Positions 20,401-29,119 are shown, numbered from the stretch's first letter. The stretch is 64,000 nt of DNA from Achromobacter sp. MYb9 (GCF_002975275.1 NZ_PCOQ01000004.1:1-64000); one strand, 5' to 3'. The notes: generated by a model from the sequence alone, not told the origin. Program-made: numbers and translations.

Positions 20401-22589
20401 ATCTGGGCCTGGGCCAGCGGTTCAATCTTGCCCTGGGCGTTCGCGCGGATCACTTCAAAACCGGCGGGCGCGCCTTCGCGGGCCACATCGCGGTCGAATT
20501 GCGGACGCACGCCGATCAGTTTGTCGGCGGGCCAGACGCTACGCTCGATGGAACGCACCACCGGGCGGCCGCCAGATTCCAGCAGGCTGGCCGACACGCG
20601 AACCTTCATGGGCGAATGCGTGCCGGACGTGTTCGGATTGACCTCGACCTGGGCATAGCCCTTGTCGTCCAACGCTGCCTCGGGCAATTCGCCAAAGGTG
20701 CGACGCGAATCGTCGGCCACATCGCCGAAGATGAAGCCCGGCAATTGCTGCGCCAGGGCGAAGCGGTCGCGCTTGACCTGGAAGGTCGACAGCAGGCGGT
20801 TGCCCGCAGCGGGCGCGCCATACAGATAGTCGCCCTGCACATCCACCGTCAGTTCTTCATCGGGCGACAGCACTTCCTGGTCGGACGTCAGCGCCATTTT
20901 CATGCGCTCGGGCAGGAATTCCTCGACCTGGAATTTCCACGATGCGTCCGGCGCGCGCGACGCGGGGTCCACGCGCAGCTCAAGCAGCCACGAACCGGTC
21001 TGCGCATCCAGCGGCAGATCGATGGCGCGCTCGACATAGCCGACCAAGTCCTTCTTGGGCTGCCACAACGTGGTTTGCACCACGCGGCCGTCGGGGCGTT
21101 TGATCGTCGCGGTCAGCGGCGCGGGGGTCAGCATGCGACCGTCCAGATCGCGCGGCAGCACCGACACGTTGAACGTTTCGCCCGGACGGTACAGGTTGCG
21201 GCCTGCGTAGACGAACAGGTTGTTCGGGCGCGACACATGGCCGCCCGTGTCGAACTCCGACAGGTCCAGCGCCGGCTCGGCCAGCGCCAGCACGGTCATT
21301 TCCTTGTCGCGCGATGCGCGGATGACGCGCGCATTGGTGAAGCTGCCTTCGAAACGGACGTGGCCTTGCGCATCGGCAGCGGCTTTGGCCAACGATTTGC
21401 CGGCGCCATCCACCAATTCGAACGTAGCGCCCGAAATGGCCTGGCCGGTTTTCAACGATACGGAATAGGCTTCGATGCGGTCGGTGTAGCGGCGCGCATG
21501 CAAGCCGATATCGCTGACGTAGAAGTACGTGACCTGGTATTCGTAACGGAAGCGGCCAGGCTGGCTCATCACCGCAATATAGATACCGGGCTCTTGCAGT
21601 TCCTTCACGCCTTCAACGGGCAGGAACGTCACGTGGCGGCGGTTCGGCTTGTCATCCGTCAGGAAACGGCCTTGGTAGACGCTGGTCGTCAACGAATTCA
21701 GACGGTCCAGGTCCCAATTGCTGACCGAACCCTTCAGGCTGCGGTTGTCGGAATAGCGCCAGCCGTCTTCCTCGTCATAATAGCCGCCGTCATCGTCGTC
21801 GGCCTCTGCAACCGTGTTGCGGCCGATACCCAGCACGGTTTCAAACAGTTCCGGCACGCGGTCAGGCGCCACGCGCAGGAATTGCACGTCGACTTCGGAC
21901 ACGTTGACCGTCGCCACGGGCAAACCGCCGTTCTGCCCGGCGGGCAGGACGACACCACGGCTGGCGAAATAGAACGACGGCGGCATGGCTTGCGTGTTGA
22001 CTTCGCAATTCGACGATTCGGCCAGCACGACCTTGTCGCCCACGCCCGGCAGGCCCGAGCGCACCGTGATCGCGTATTTGCGCTGCGGCTGAACGTAGGG
22101 GAAGTACACCATGCGCGGGTTGTCGCCCACGATCCAGTTGCCCTTCACGATCTTGCCCTTCGGCGCGGAATCGCCCGGCTTGACCGAGGCGGGCTGATCA
22201 TTCGGGGACGCCGACGATTCGCTATCCTGGTCTTCCTTTCCAGAGATGGCGCCGATATCGGTCACCTGAAGGAAGCTATCCAGATTGGCCTTGCCGTCCA
22301 CCGGTTGCGTGAACGTGACGGAGAGCGACAGCGCGTCGTTATATTGGCGAGGCTGACACGTGAGCGCCGCAAACGGGTCGGCCGAACCGACCGTCGCGCT
22401 GGCCGGCATCGCCGGTTTATCGCCCGAAGCAGGCGCGGCCGTGTTGGCCGCCTGGGAGGATGCGGCGGGCACGGGGGTCGGCGCGACCGCCTGGCGGTCC
22501 TTGCCCATCCACCAGCCCGCGCCGATGGCCCCGGCCAGCACCACAACGCCAGCTACCGCCAGCCAGGTCTTGCTTATCTTTCCACTCAC
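17364..22589 (-). CDS. yfhM: Bacterial alpha-2-macroglobulin (YfhM-like)
   Basis: Periplasmic protease trap thought to guard the envelope together with PbpC. 1,741 residues from a GTG (22587-22589) with GGAGG eight bases upstream. One N-terminal helix (about residues 9-28) has no lipobox cysteine, so it should be a signal anchor or signal peptide rather than a lipoprotein, unlike E. coli YfhM. Macroglobulin repeats fill the first two thirds; the thioester motif YGCTEQ is intact with Cys1240, followed by the alpha-helical thioester domain (to about 1550) and a receptor-binding-like end. The long frame on the opposite strand is a shadow. Confidence 0.94.
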   Translation of the reverse strand: MSGKISKTWLAVAGVVVLAGAIGAGWWMGKDRQAVAPTPVPAASSQAANTAAPASGDKPAMPASATVGSADPFAALTCQPRQYNDALSLSVTFTQPVDGKANLDSFLQVTDIGAISGKEDQDSESSASPNDQPASVKPGDSAPKGKIVKGNWIVGDNPRMVYFPYVQPQRKYAITVRSGLPGVGDKVVLAESSNCEVNTQAMPPSFYFASRGVVLPAGQNGGLPVATVNVSEVDVQFLRVAPDRVPELFETVLGIGRNTVAEADDDDGGYYDEEDGWRYSDNRSLKGSVSNWDLDRLNSLTTSVYQGRFLTDDKPNRRHVTFLPVEGVKELQEPGIYIAVMSQPGRFRYEYQVTYFYVSDIGLHARRYTDRIEAYSVSLKTGQAISGATFELVDGAGKSLAKAAADAQGHVRFEGSFTNARVIRASRDKEMTVLALAEPALDLSEFDTGGHVSRPNNLFVYAGRNLYRPGETFNVSVLPRDLDGRMLTPAPLTATIKRPDGRVVQTTLWQPKKDLVGYVERAIDLPLDAQTGSWLLELRVDPASRAPDASWKFQVEEFLPERMKMALTSDQEVLSPDEELTVDVQGDYLYGAPAAGNRLLSTFQVKRDRFALAQQLPGFIFGDVADDSRRTFGELPEAALDDKGYAQVEVNPNTSGTHSPMKVRVSASLLESGGRPVVRSIERSVWPADKLIGVRPQFDRDVAREGAPAGFEVIRANAQGKIEPLAQAQMRLFREERQYYWRFDDQRGWNSGYTETDELVDSREIALNDRAQLTVPVKWGRYRLELSDPETGQTMRYRFYAGWNAQDADAMGNRPDRVQMKLEGVPAKPGDTVKVTLTPPHDGQALVTVEGDRMLWSTWVAVKATGTQIEIPINKDWKRHDLYVAAAVFRPGSEGDRVTPARALGLAFLPIASTDRKLDVKLTAPPKVVPENKTTVRVKVDGAQGKQATVTLSAVDVGILNINQYATPDPLDFFFGKHRYAPELLDMYGKLIEKMDGTKGKLKWGGDAAMRGDSKSLPKKVKLVDLFSGPVTLNAQGEADIPLDLPDFNGTLRLMAVAFTADNYGSTDTEMVVAAPIVAELNTPRFITPGDQAAIALDVTNLSGAEQKITVKLEALDPLAIPDGVRTLTLKDKQRTTLRFNATTTGSYGLGLMRLTVDGQGAGKPVHIVRESVLQVQPAYAGERQVRRVRLNPGESNSPQASWVSSYYPDSALISMTVSNRPPFNVNRLVEGLLAYPYGCTEQTISRALPWVLIDEDVAKQFGLKPRTQVERATQVSGAIARLSGMRNAVGSYNLWSGSTSRDVWLTAYAVGFLQDARDKGFEVPEATLDRSRQWLLEQVQQTSNGFGTWSVNLRRNVEAGRIDGSDANILREDHRRFAGLSTAVLALARDKKAPLSTVRQLFDNYQERARSPLPLIQLAAAFKLMGDEGRMKSALDAAMTREYGFPRRNYNAYYDEWLGDYGSSVRDYALAYALANQYGLKHDRLENLMTQLTARLGNRSYLSTQERMALLLAARAVGGDKGTPWEASLTVNGARKPLDGGKSDQMVALSAADLANTQLVNTGAQSLFVEYDIQGSPTVAPKPRNDVIQLKRGWYRPDGKPWDGGTLQTGDMLVVWVQASANQSIPDALIEDRVPAGFEVENLNLSQSPEMQEWTIGGRRVAEAMADSNIKHREFRDDRYVAAVSLGRSKVDVFYLVRVVTPGRYAVPSTVAEDMYRPEIRGVGEQWSTVEIRDRGAKRP

Positions 22590-22739
22590 GGCAAACCCCT
22601 CCGCCTACTCGAATCCAATGCTCCTTTGCGGCGGAGCTGCCGACCAACATGTCCGCGCGCTTCCCGGTACGCGGATACTACTTTTCTGCAAATTGCGGAC
22701 AGCACAACGCCGCCATCGCTGGCGGCGCTTCTTTATGTA

Positions 22740-23054
22740 TTAGACCGGTTCCATCACGCATTGAAGCGGGTGCTGACGCGCCCGCGCATACTGCCCGACC
22801 TGGGCAATGCGCGTCGCGGCGAGATCGCGGGGATACACCCCGCATACTCCGCGCCCTTCGTGATGCACTTGCAGCATGATCCGCGTTGCCTCTTCGTGAT
22901 TCTTATTGAAGAACTTCTGCAGCACTTTCACGACGAACTCCATCGGCGTGTAGTCGTCATTGAGCAACAGGACCTGATACATCGGAGGCGGCGCGGCGCG
23001 TGCCGGTGCCTTCTCGACGGCCAAATCATGCTGGGTATCCAAGGTAGAACTCAT
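22740..23054 (-). CDS. clpS: ClpS, adaptor for ClpAP (N-end rule)
   Basis: Small adaptor that binds N-degron residues and docks on the ClpA N-domain. 104 residues: a flexible Ala/Pro-rich tail, then the ClpS core [14 protein letters not shown] (ligand-gate NDDYTPM), [12 protein letters not shown] and the [11 protein letters not shown] helix. Normally clpS lies directly before clpA; here the alpha-2-macroglobulin and pbpC genes stand between. It is divergent from the cold-shock gene with 227 bases between. Confidence 0.96.
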   Translation of the reverse strand: MSSTLDTQHDLAVEKAPARAAPPPMYQVLLLNDDYTPMEFVVKVLQKFFNKNHEEATRIMLQVHHEGRGVCGVYPRDLAATRIAQVGQYARARQHPLQCVMEPV

Positions 23055-23281
23055 AGGGCGGCTATTCTATTTAAACTGGGGACGCCTAACGTGTAACTTA
23101 CGCAAAATTACACGCAGAAATACGTAGTTTCCATACTTGACGCGACGAAGAAAAGCAGCGCATTATCAGCGCATTCTGGGGTTTTCAACTCATCGAAAAT
23201 CTGCCAGGAAGCCGGAGGGGGGGACAAGGGTCTTGACCGCGATGCCCTTCTGTCAACATACGATTCAATGAGGCAGTCCGC

Positions 23282-23527
23282 ATGTCTGATACGACCGCAA
23301 CCGCCGTCCAAGGGGACAATCCCAAATCGACGGGCACCGTCAAATGGTTCAACGATGCAAAGGGGTTCGGCTTCATTACGCCCGACGACGGCGGTGAAGA
23401 TCTGTTCGCCCACTTTTCGTCCATCCAGATGAATGGTTTTAAAACCCTGAAAGAAGGTCAGAAAGTGGCCTTCGAGATCATTCAGGGGCCCAAAGGAAAA
23501 CAGGCGCTTAATATTACGGCTGCCTGA
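23282..23527 (+). CDS. Cold-shock domain protein (CspA/CspD family)
   Basis: Single-stranded nucleic acid-binding protein of 81 residues. After a 16-residue polar N-terminal extension comes the cold-shock domain: [17 protein letters not shown] (RNP1 KGFGFI) and DLFAHFSSI (RNP2-like), ending QALNITAA. The ATG at 23282 has GAGG nine bases upstream. Proteobacterial clpS genes often have a divergent csp gene beside them, as here. Whether it is cold induced or stationary-phase induced (CspD-like) cannot be told. Confidence 0.93.
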   Translation: MSDTTATAVQGDNPKSTGTVKWFNDAKGFGFITPDDGGEDLFAHFSSIQMNGFKTLKEGQKVAFEIIQGPKGKQALNITAA

Positions 23528-23569
23528 GTTACCCTTAAAGTGCAACGGTAAGGTTGCGCCATTAATTCA

Positions 23570-23602
23570 GGCGGGGCTTTCGAGCCCCGCCTTGTTATTT
23601 TT
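23570..23602 (+). terminator. Rho-independent terminator after the cold-shock gene
   Basis: Perfect nine-base stem GGCGGGGCT / AGCCCCGCC with loop TTCG (23570-23591), followed by TTGTTATTTTT. It lies 43 bases after the cold-shock stop and just before the DUF192 gene, so that gene needs its own promoter or read-through. Confidence 0.9.
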
Positions 23603-23621
23603 CCTAATACCAAGCCAGGCC

Positions 23622-24137
23622 ATGCTGAAGAATGCTGTGTTGTTCCCTGTCAGTCGCACGTTGTTCAAGACAGCGTTCTTTAAGTCAGCAATACGGAAAG
23701 CGTTATCCGCTGCGGCAGTCGCCGCCACCGCGTTCGCCTTGAGCGCCGGCGCGCAAGCGCAGACCGGTCCGCAGGCGCCGTTGCCGACCACCCAGCTTTC
23801 GGCGGGTATCCATATTATCCGCGCAGAAGTCGCCAATACGGATGCCACGCGTCGCGACGGCCTCATGTTCCGCAAGGAACTCCCCGGCAACGAAGGCATG
23901 CTGTTCGTGTTCGAACAGCCCGACGTGCAGTGTTTCTGGATGCGCAACACGCTTCTGCCGCTTTCGATAGCCTTTATCGCCGACGACGGCACGATCGTCA
24001 ATATCGACGACATGGCGCCCCAGACCGAAGACCCGCACTGCGCGAAGAAACCCGTGCGCTACGCCCTGGAAATGGCCCAAGGCTGGTTCGCCGAGCACGG
24101 CATCAAGGCGGGACGGAAAATCGACGGGCTGCCCTGA
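23622..24137 (+). CDS. Exported DUF192 protein
   Basis: 171 residues from the ATG at 23622; an upstream in-frame TTG lies inside the terminator and is rejected. A long basic N-terminus and hydrophobic stretch end in GAQA-QTG, a signal-peptide cleavage site at about residue 45. The mature part is a DUF192 domain: RAEVANTDATRRDGLMFRKEL, MLFVFEQPDVQCFWMRNT and LPLSIAFIADDGTIVNIDDM. The family is widespread in exported form and has no settled function. Confidence 0.88.
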   Translation: MLKNAVLFPVSRTLFKTAFFKSAIRKALSAAAVAATAFALSAGAQAQTGPQAPLPTTQLSAGIHIIRAEVANTDATRRDGLMFRKELPGNEGMLFVFEQPDVQCFWMRNTLLPLSIAFIADDGTIVNIDDMAPQTEDPHCAKKPVRYALEMAQGWFAEHGIKAGRKIDGLP

Positions 24138-24180
24138 GCGGCGCGATCCCGGGGCGGCAAAGCCCGCCCGGATGCGACAA

Positions 24181-24204
24181 GGGAGCCCCGCGGGGCTCCC
24201 TTTT
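24181..24204 (+). terminator. Rho-independent terminator after the DUF192 gene
   Basis: A 20-base perfect palindrome, GGGAGCCCCG followed by CGGGGCTCCC, then TTTT. It lies between convergent genes; the minus side lacks a T run (TTGTCGC), so it mainly ends the plus-strand transcript. Confidence 0.85.
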
Positions 24205-24249
24205 CATTCCCGCCTTGGAAAAACGGCGGGAAAAAACAACACTTTGGCG

Positions 24250-25455
24250 TTAGACGCGCTCGATGATCAGCGCGATGCCCTGGCCGACGCCAATGCACAT
24301 CGTGCACAGCGCGTAGCGGCCACCGGTGCGGTGCAGCTGGTTGATCGCCGTGGTGGCCAGACGCGCGCCACTGGCGCCCAGCGGATGACCCAGGGCAATC
24401 GCGCCGCCATTGGGATTCACGCGAGGATCGTTGTCGGCCAGACCCAACTGGCGCATCACGGCCAGGCCCTGGGCGGCGAAGGCTTCGTTCAATTCGATCA
24501 CGTCCATCTGGTCGAGCGTCAGGCCGGTCTGGGCCAGCACCTTCAGCGTGGCGGGTGCCGGGCCAATGCCCATGATCCGCGGCGCCACGCCGGCAGTGGC
24601 CATGCCGACCACGCGGGCGCGCGGGGTCAAGCCGTGGCGGGCAGCGGCCTTTTCGTCGGCCAGGAGCAGCGCGGCGGCGCCGTCGTTCACGCCCGACGCA
24701 TTGCCGGCGGTGACGGTGCCGCCTTCACGAACCACGCCCTTCAGCTTGGCCAGCGATTCCAGGCTGGTCTCGCGCGGGTGCTCGTCCTTGGCGACGATGA
24801 TGGCATCGCCCTTTTTCTGGGCGATCGACACCGGCACGATCTCGGCGTCGAACACGCCTTCCTTTTGCGCGCGGGCCGTCTTCTGCTGGCTGGCCAGCGC
24901 GAACAAGTCCTGGTCTTCGCGGCTGATCTTGAAATCGTCGGCGACGTTCTCGGCGGTCTCGGGCATCGAGTCCACGCCGTATTGCGCCTTCATCAGCTTG
25001 TTGATGAAGCGCCAGCCGATGGTCGTGTCGAAGATGGCGGCATTGCGCGAGAACGCGCTGTCGGCCTTGCCCATGACGAACGGCGCGCGGCTCATGCTTT
25101 CAACGCCGCCCGCCAGCATCAGGCCCGCTTCGCCGGCGCGGATGGCGCGTGCCGCGGTACCAATGGCGTCCAGACCCGAACCGCACAGACGGTTGACGGT
25201 GGCGCCGGGAACTTCGATCGGCAGACCGGCAAGCAGGGTCGCCATGCGGGCGACGTTGCGGTTGTCTTCACCGGCCTGATTCGCGCAACCCATGATCGCG
25301 TCGTCCAGCTCTTCCCAGCGCACGCCGGGGTTGCGCGCCACCAGCGCCTTGATGGCGACGGCAGCCAGATCGTCGGGGCGCACGCTTGCCAGCGCACCGC
25401 CGTAGCGGCCGAAGGGGGTGCGGATCGCATCACAAATAAAGGCATTCACGGTCAT
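24250..25455 (-). CDS. pcaF: Thiolase, probably 3-oxoadipyl-CoA thiolase
   Basis: Cleaves 3-oxoadipyl-CoA to succinyl-CoA and acetyl-CoA at the end of the beta-ketoadipate or phenylacetate routes. 401 residues, the exact usual length of PcaF/PaaJ. Nucleophile Cys91 is in VNRLCGSGLDA, the His lies in GHPLGASGAR and the second Cys in CTMCIGVGQG. The segment MGCANQAGEDNRNVARMA is typical for PcaF. No other pca or paa genes are adjacent, so it stands alone; a general acetyl-CoA acyltransferase is the alternative. Palindromes upstream suggest specific control. Confidence 0.85.
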   Translation of the reverse strand: MTVNAFICDAIRTPFGRYGGALASVRPDDLAAVAIKALVARNPGVRWEELDDAIMGCANQAGEDNRNVARMATLLAGLPIEVPGATVNRLCGSGLDAIGTAARAIRAGEAGLMLAGGVESMSRAPFVMGKADSAFSRNAAIFDTTIGWRFINKLMKAQYGVDSMPETAENVADDFKISREDQDLFALASQQKTARAQKEGVFDAEIVPVSIAQKKGDAIIVAKDEHPRETSLESLAKLKGVVREGGTVTAGNASGVNDGAAALLLADEKAAARHGLTPRARVVGMATAGVAPRIMGIGPAPATLKVLAQTGLTLDQMDVIELNEAFAAQGLAVMRQLGLADNDPRVNPNGGAIALGHPLGASGARLATTAINQLHRTGGRYALCTMCIGVGQGIALIIERV

Positions 25456-25550
25456 GAGAAGCTCGGAGTGAAGTGAGAAAAACGGGATCGCCCGATCTTA
25501 ACGCAGCGGTTTTCGCGCCAAATTGGTGCAAGGCGATCATGTCCGCCACA

Positions 25551-25563
25551 TGGACAATGTCCA
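25551..25563. promoter_or_regulatory. Palindrome upstream of the thiolase gene
   Basis: TGGACA-A-TGTCCA is a perfect 13-base palindrome about 95 bases before the thiolase ATG. An overlapping TGTCC/GGACA pair starts at 25540. It looks like an operator for a dimeric regulator; no regulator gene is adjacent. Confidence 0.4.
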
Positions 25564-25577
25564 GTAGGTGTTCACCC

Positions 25578-25604
25578 TGATCGTGCACCGCGCGCGCACG
25601 ATCA
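25578..25604. repeat. Nine-base inverted repeat between ClC and thiolase genes
   Basis: TGATCGTGC (25578-25586) and GCACGATCA (25596-25604) are perfectly complementary with a GC-alternating nine-base spacer. It lies 14 bases after the ClC stop codon on the minus strand. It lacks a T tract, so it may be a weak transcript-end hairpin for ClC or part of the thiolase control region. Confidence 0.4.
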
Positions 25605-25617
25605 AGGTGCATGGCGG

Positions 25618-27045
25618 TCACGGCGTGGAGGACTTTGCCCCCGCCGGGCCCGCGTCCATCTCCGTTCTTACCGCACGTCCGGCGTCCACGATCGCCTGCC
25701 GGCGAAAACGCCCCGCCGCCAGATGATAGAAAGGCTGCGGGCAGAACTGGCGCGACACGCCCGAGGCCAGCAGCGAACCCACCAGCAGCCAGAACAGCAT
25801 GGGCTGGCTGCCGGTCATTTCCATGACCACCACGCTGGCCGTCAACGGCGCCTGCGTGGCCGCGGCCAGAAAGGCCGCCATCGAGACCAGCACCAGCACG
25901 CGCTGGTCGACGCCCTCGCCCGCCAATTCCCAGATGTGCTGGCCGATGCCGGCGCCGGTGGTCAGGGCCGGTGTGAAGATGCCGCCCGGAATGCCCGCCC
26001 AGTACGAGGCCACGGTGGCCGCCATTTTGGCAAGGCCGAAGCCGACCGGCGCCGTGTCGTGGCCCGACAGCAGGTCCGCCGCCACGCCGTAGCCCGTGCC
26101 GTAGACGCTGCCGGCGGTGCACAGGCCGATCACGGCCAGGATCAGCCCCATCACGAAGGCGGTCCAGATGGGATGCGCGCGAATCCAGGCGCGCCACGCC
26201 GCCGGCGCGGAGCCGGCCACGCCCTTGCCCAGCAGGCGGGCGAAGATTCCGCCCAACGCGCCGTTGATGGTGCCGCAGACGATGATCCACATGACCATGC
26301 CATGCGCCAGCGGCGCACCGCCGAACACGCCGAAATACGGGTTATTGCCCTGCACTGCCACCACCAGGAAACCTGCGGCCAGCACGCCGATCAACACCAG
26401 CCGCTGCCAGCGCAGCACCGTGCCCCGGCCCAATTCTTCGATGGCGAAAATGACGCCGGCCAGCGGCGCGTTGAACGCCGCGGCAAGCCCGCCGGCAGCG
26501 CCTGCCGCGATCAGCTCGTTGGCGTGAAAGCCGCGCAGCTGCACGCCGCGCCGCTTCCAGAAGTCGCCCCAGGCCAGCATCAGCGCGGCGCCGACTTGCA
26601 CAGACGGGCCTTCGCGGCCAATCGACGCGCCGGCAAGCATGCCGAAGAACGCCAACGGAATCTTCCATAGCGCCTGCGCCAGCGATACCAGGCTGCTTTG
26701 GCTGGCGCCAGGCGGCAATGACAGCGCACCGATGACTTGGGGAATGCCGCTACCCGACGCATTGGGCGCGAAACGCAAGGTCAGCCAGCGCAAACCGGCC
26801 AGGCTGAACGGCAGCACCAGCAATGCGAGCCAACCGTTGTGGCCGACCCACTCTCTATTCCAGTCCAGCGCCTTGTCGGCAAGGTAGGCGAAGCCCAGCG
26901 ACATCAGCGCCACCAGACCGGCGCCCCCTAGCAACAAGAGCATTTGCAGGCTCTTGCGCGACAGGCGATTGGCCTGGCGCACTTTGCGGCGCATCAGGCG
27001 GCGAGCGCCGGCGGATATCCGGCGAAATGAATCAGTCAGGCTCAT
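25618..27045 (-). CDS. ClC-family chloride channel or Cl-/H+ antiporter
   Basis: 475-residue membrane protein with the ClC selectivity motifs GSGIP (98-102), GREGP (143-147, gating Glu145) and GIPGGIFTPAL, plus the IEEL segment corresponding to the proton-path glutamate of E. coli ClcA. That Glu suggests an exchanger rather than a passive channel. No CBS domains follow. The ATG at 27043-27045 is chosen; an in-frame ATG at 27082-27084 is possible, and neither has a strong ribosome site. The frame stays open far upstream, antisense-like across the chemoreceptor, without meaning. Confidence 0.92.
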   Translation of the reverse strand: MSLTDSFRRISAGARRLMRRKVRQANRLSRKSLQMLLLLGGAGLVALMSLGFAYLADKALDWNREWVGHNGWLALLVLPFSLAGLRWLTLRFAPNASGSGIPQVIGALSLPPGASQSSLVSLAQALWKIPLAFFGMLAGASIGREGPSVQVGAALMLAWGDFWKRRGVQLRGFHANELIAAGAAGGLAAAFNAPLAGVIFAIEELGRGTVLRWQRLVLIGVLAAGFLVVAVQGNNPYFGVFGGAPLAHGMVMWIIVCGTINGALGGIFARLLGKGVAGSAPAAWRAWIRAHPIWTAFVMGLILAVIGLCTAGSVYGTGYGVAADLLSGHDTAPVGFGLAKMAATVASYWAGIPGGIFTPALTTGAGIGQHIWELAGEGVDQRVLVLVSMAAFLAAATQAPLTASVVVMEMTGSQPMLFWLLVGSLLASGVSRQFCPQPFYHLAAGRFRRQAIVDAGRAVRTEMDAGPAGAKSSTP

Positions 27046-27145
27046 AGGCTGCGGCAGGCGGCGGGAGGTCGCTAACCTTACCATTCCAACCTGACCCGCA
27101 GCCCACAACCCGGCATGGCGCCGGGCAGAAACATCGCTGCCGCGC

Positions 27146-28837
27146 TTAGAACGTCGACCAATCGTCGTCGGACGGTTGCGCCAGCGCCGGCCGCGCCGCC
27201 GACTGCACGGGCTTTCTGGCCGTGGCCGGCGCGGCTTGCACCAGCCGGGCCTGCGCCTGGCGCGCCGGCGTGCCACCCGCGTCCACCTTGAATCTGCGCA
27301 CTTCCTGCGCCAGGCGCGACGCCTGCTCCTGCATGCTGGCGGCCGCTGCGGCGGCCTCTTCCACCAGCGCCGCGTTCTGCTGCGTGACCGTGTCCATCTG
27401 CGCCACGGCCTGATTGACCTGGCCGATGCCTGAAGACTGCTCTTCCGACGCGCTGGCGATCTCGCGCACCAGAACGGCCACTTGACGCACGCTGTCGACC
27501 ACTTCGCGCATGGTGCGGCCGGCTTCATCGACCTGGCGCGTGCCGCCTTCAACACGCGTGACGGACTCGTCGATCAGCGCCTTGATTTCTTTGGCCGCCA
27601 CGGCCGAACGTTGCGCCAACGTACGCACTTCACCGGCCACCACCGCGAAACCACGGCCCTGTTCGCCAGCGCGCGCCGCTTCCACGGCAGCGTTGAGCGC
27701 CAGGATGTTGGTCTGGAACGCAATGCCGTCGATCACGCCCGTGATATCGGCGATGCGGCGTGAACTGTCGGAAATGGCGCTCATGGTCTGCACCACGCCT
27801 TCGACCACTTCGCCGCCGCGCACCGCGACCGTCGATGCCTGGCTGACCAGGCGGTCGGCTTCACTGGCGTTGTTGGCGTTTTGCTGCACGGTGCTGGTCA
27901 GTTCTTCCATCGACGCCGCGGTCTCTTCCAGCGACGAGGCCTGCTCTTCCGTGCGCTGCGACAGGTCGGAGTTGCCCTGCGCGATTTGCGAGGAGGCCGA
28001 GGCGATGCTCTCACAGCCGTCGCGTACGTCCGCGACGATGCGCGCCAGGCTGTCGTTCATGGCCTTCAGCGCGCTCATCAGGTCGCCGGTCTCGTCCCGG
28101 GTCGCCACCTGGATGGTGGCCGTCAGGTCGCCGGCGGCAACCTGGCGCGCCGCGTGGACGGCTTGCTCCAGCGGACGCACGATGCCCCGCGTCACCAGCC
28201 AGCCCAGCAGCATGCCGATGGCCACGCCGGCCACCGCCAGCCCGATCATCACCGCGCGCACCGCGCCGTACAGGTCCGTGCCTTCCTGCACGGATTGCGC
28301 GGCGGTCTTTTCCTTGCCCACCGCCAGGTCCGTCATCAAGTCGTCCAGCTTCTGTGACGTAGCGATCACCCGCTTCTCGATTTCGGCAACGCGCGGATCC
28401 GCCTGCGTCAGCGATTGCGATTGCGCGGCGGCAAAGAACGCCTCCGACTCGCGCTTCCAAACCTGCTCGGTTTCGGTGAATTGGGCCAACAAGCGCTTGC
28501 CCTCTTCCGCATGGAAATTGGCAGCCGCCTTGTCGCGCAACACGTCCATGGTCTTGACCGCATTGTCGAATTGCTTCTTCAACGCCTGGCGGTCCTGCTC
28601 GCTTGTCGCGGCCAGATAGCCGCTGCGCGCGCGGCCGGCGTAGATCAGGTTGAGATTGGCTTCCTTCAAGTCCGAGATGCCGCGCAGCTCGGTGTCGTAA
28701 AGCCGGTCGTTCATTTCATTGATGCGTGACAGTCCCCACACGCCAAAGGCCCCGATGGCGCCGCCGATCAACGCGACGAGCAAGAACGCGCCCGATAGGC
28801 GCGCCCCGATGCGCAAGCCCGAAAATAACCGCAACAT
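27146..28837 (-). CDS. Methyl-accepting chemotaxis protein
   Basis: Chemoreceptor of 563 residues. Transmembrane helix 1 at about residues 13-34, a four-helix-bundle periplasmic sensor to about 190, helix 2 ([20 protein letters not shown]), a HAMP domain ([19 protein letters not shown]), and the signalling hairpin with the invariant tip [20 protein letters not shown]. The C-terminus ends DDDWSTF, resembling the NWETF/NWESF tether of E. coli Tar and Tsr for CheR and CheB. Ligand unknown. No other chemotaxis genes are nearby. The 282 bases upstream are gene free. Confidence 0.95.
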   Translation of the reverse strand: MLRLFSGLRIGARLSGAFLLVALIGGAIGAFGVWGLSRINEMNDRLYDTELRGISDLKEANLNLIYAGRARSGYLAATSEQDRQALKKQFDNAVKTMDVLRDKAAANFHAEEGKRLLAQFTETEQVWKRESEAFFAAAQSQSLTQADPRVAEIEKRVIATSQKLDDLMTDLAVGKEKTAAQSVQEGTDLYGAVRAVMIGLAVAGVAIGMLLGWLVTRGIVRPLEQAVHAARQVAAGDLTATIQVATRDETGDLMSALKAMNDSLARIVADVRDGCESIASASSQIAQGNSDLSQRTEEQASSLEETAASMEELTSTVQQNANNASEADRLVSQASTVAVRGGEVVEGVVQTMSAISDSSRRIADITGVIDGIAFQTNILALNAAVEAARAGEQGRGFAVVAGEVRTLAQRSAVAAKEIKALIDESVTRVEGGTRQVDEAGRTMREVVDSVRQVAVLVREIASASEEQSSGIGQVNQAVAQMDTVTQQNAALVEEAAAAAASMQEQASRLAQEVRRFKVDAGGTPARQAQARLVQAAPATARKPVQSAARPALAQPSDDDWSTF

Positions 28838-29034
28838 GCTTCCCTTCCCTATAGATACCCCGGTTTATGGGCGGCAGGCCGCGGTCGTCGGCGCCGGGGT
28901 TCAGCCGCAGACTGGTGGCAACAATAGCGGCACGGGATTCTAGGGAAAACCCTAAAGAAAAGGATGTTTTCTCGTCATTTCCCCACAATGAATTCGACAA
29001 TCGACAGAATTTTGAAAGCTGAATTTTTTCTGAA

Positions 29035-29069
29035 CAAAAAGAAAAACCCCTCGGGCGGGCGAGGGGTTT
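29035..29069 (-). terminator. Rho-independent terminator of sodB
   Basis: On the minus strand a ten-base stem AAACCCCTCG / CGAGGGGTTT with a six-base loop (29044-29069) is followed by a T-rich tract (TTCTTTTTG). It lies 50 bases after the sodB stop. A second perfect eight-base hairpin, CCGCGGAG-CTCA-CTCCGCGG (29081-29100), stands between it and the gene. Confidence 0.9.
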
Positions 29070-29119
29070 CTCTTCAAGCGCCGCGGAGCTCACTCCGCGG
29101 AATCCGGCAACTTTACCGA

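Noticed and set aside
17409..23096. A 1,895-codon open frame on the plus strand across the alpha-2-macroglobulin gene
   Set aside because: It is antisense to a clear family member with thioester motif, its protein is Arg/His/Gln-rich without domains, and such frames arise in high-GC genes with strong third-position bias.
25618..27555. Longer 645-residue version of the ClC protein
   Set aside because: The extra 170 residues are Arg-rich and antiparallel-free nonsense lying over the end of the chemoreceptor gene in another frame; ClC proteins start near 27045.
28838..28960. Possible sigma-28 promoter (GCCGCTAT) before the chemoreceptor
   Set aside because: The -10-like part fits only loosely and no proper -35 element stands at the right distance.
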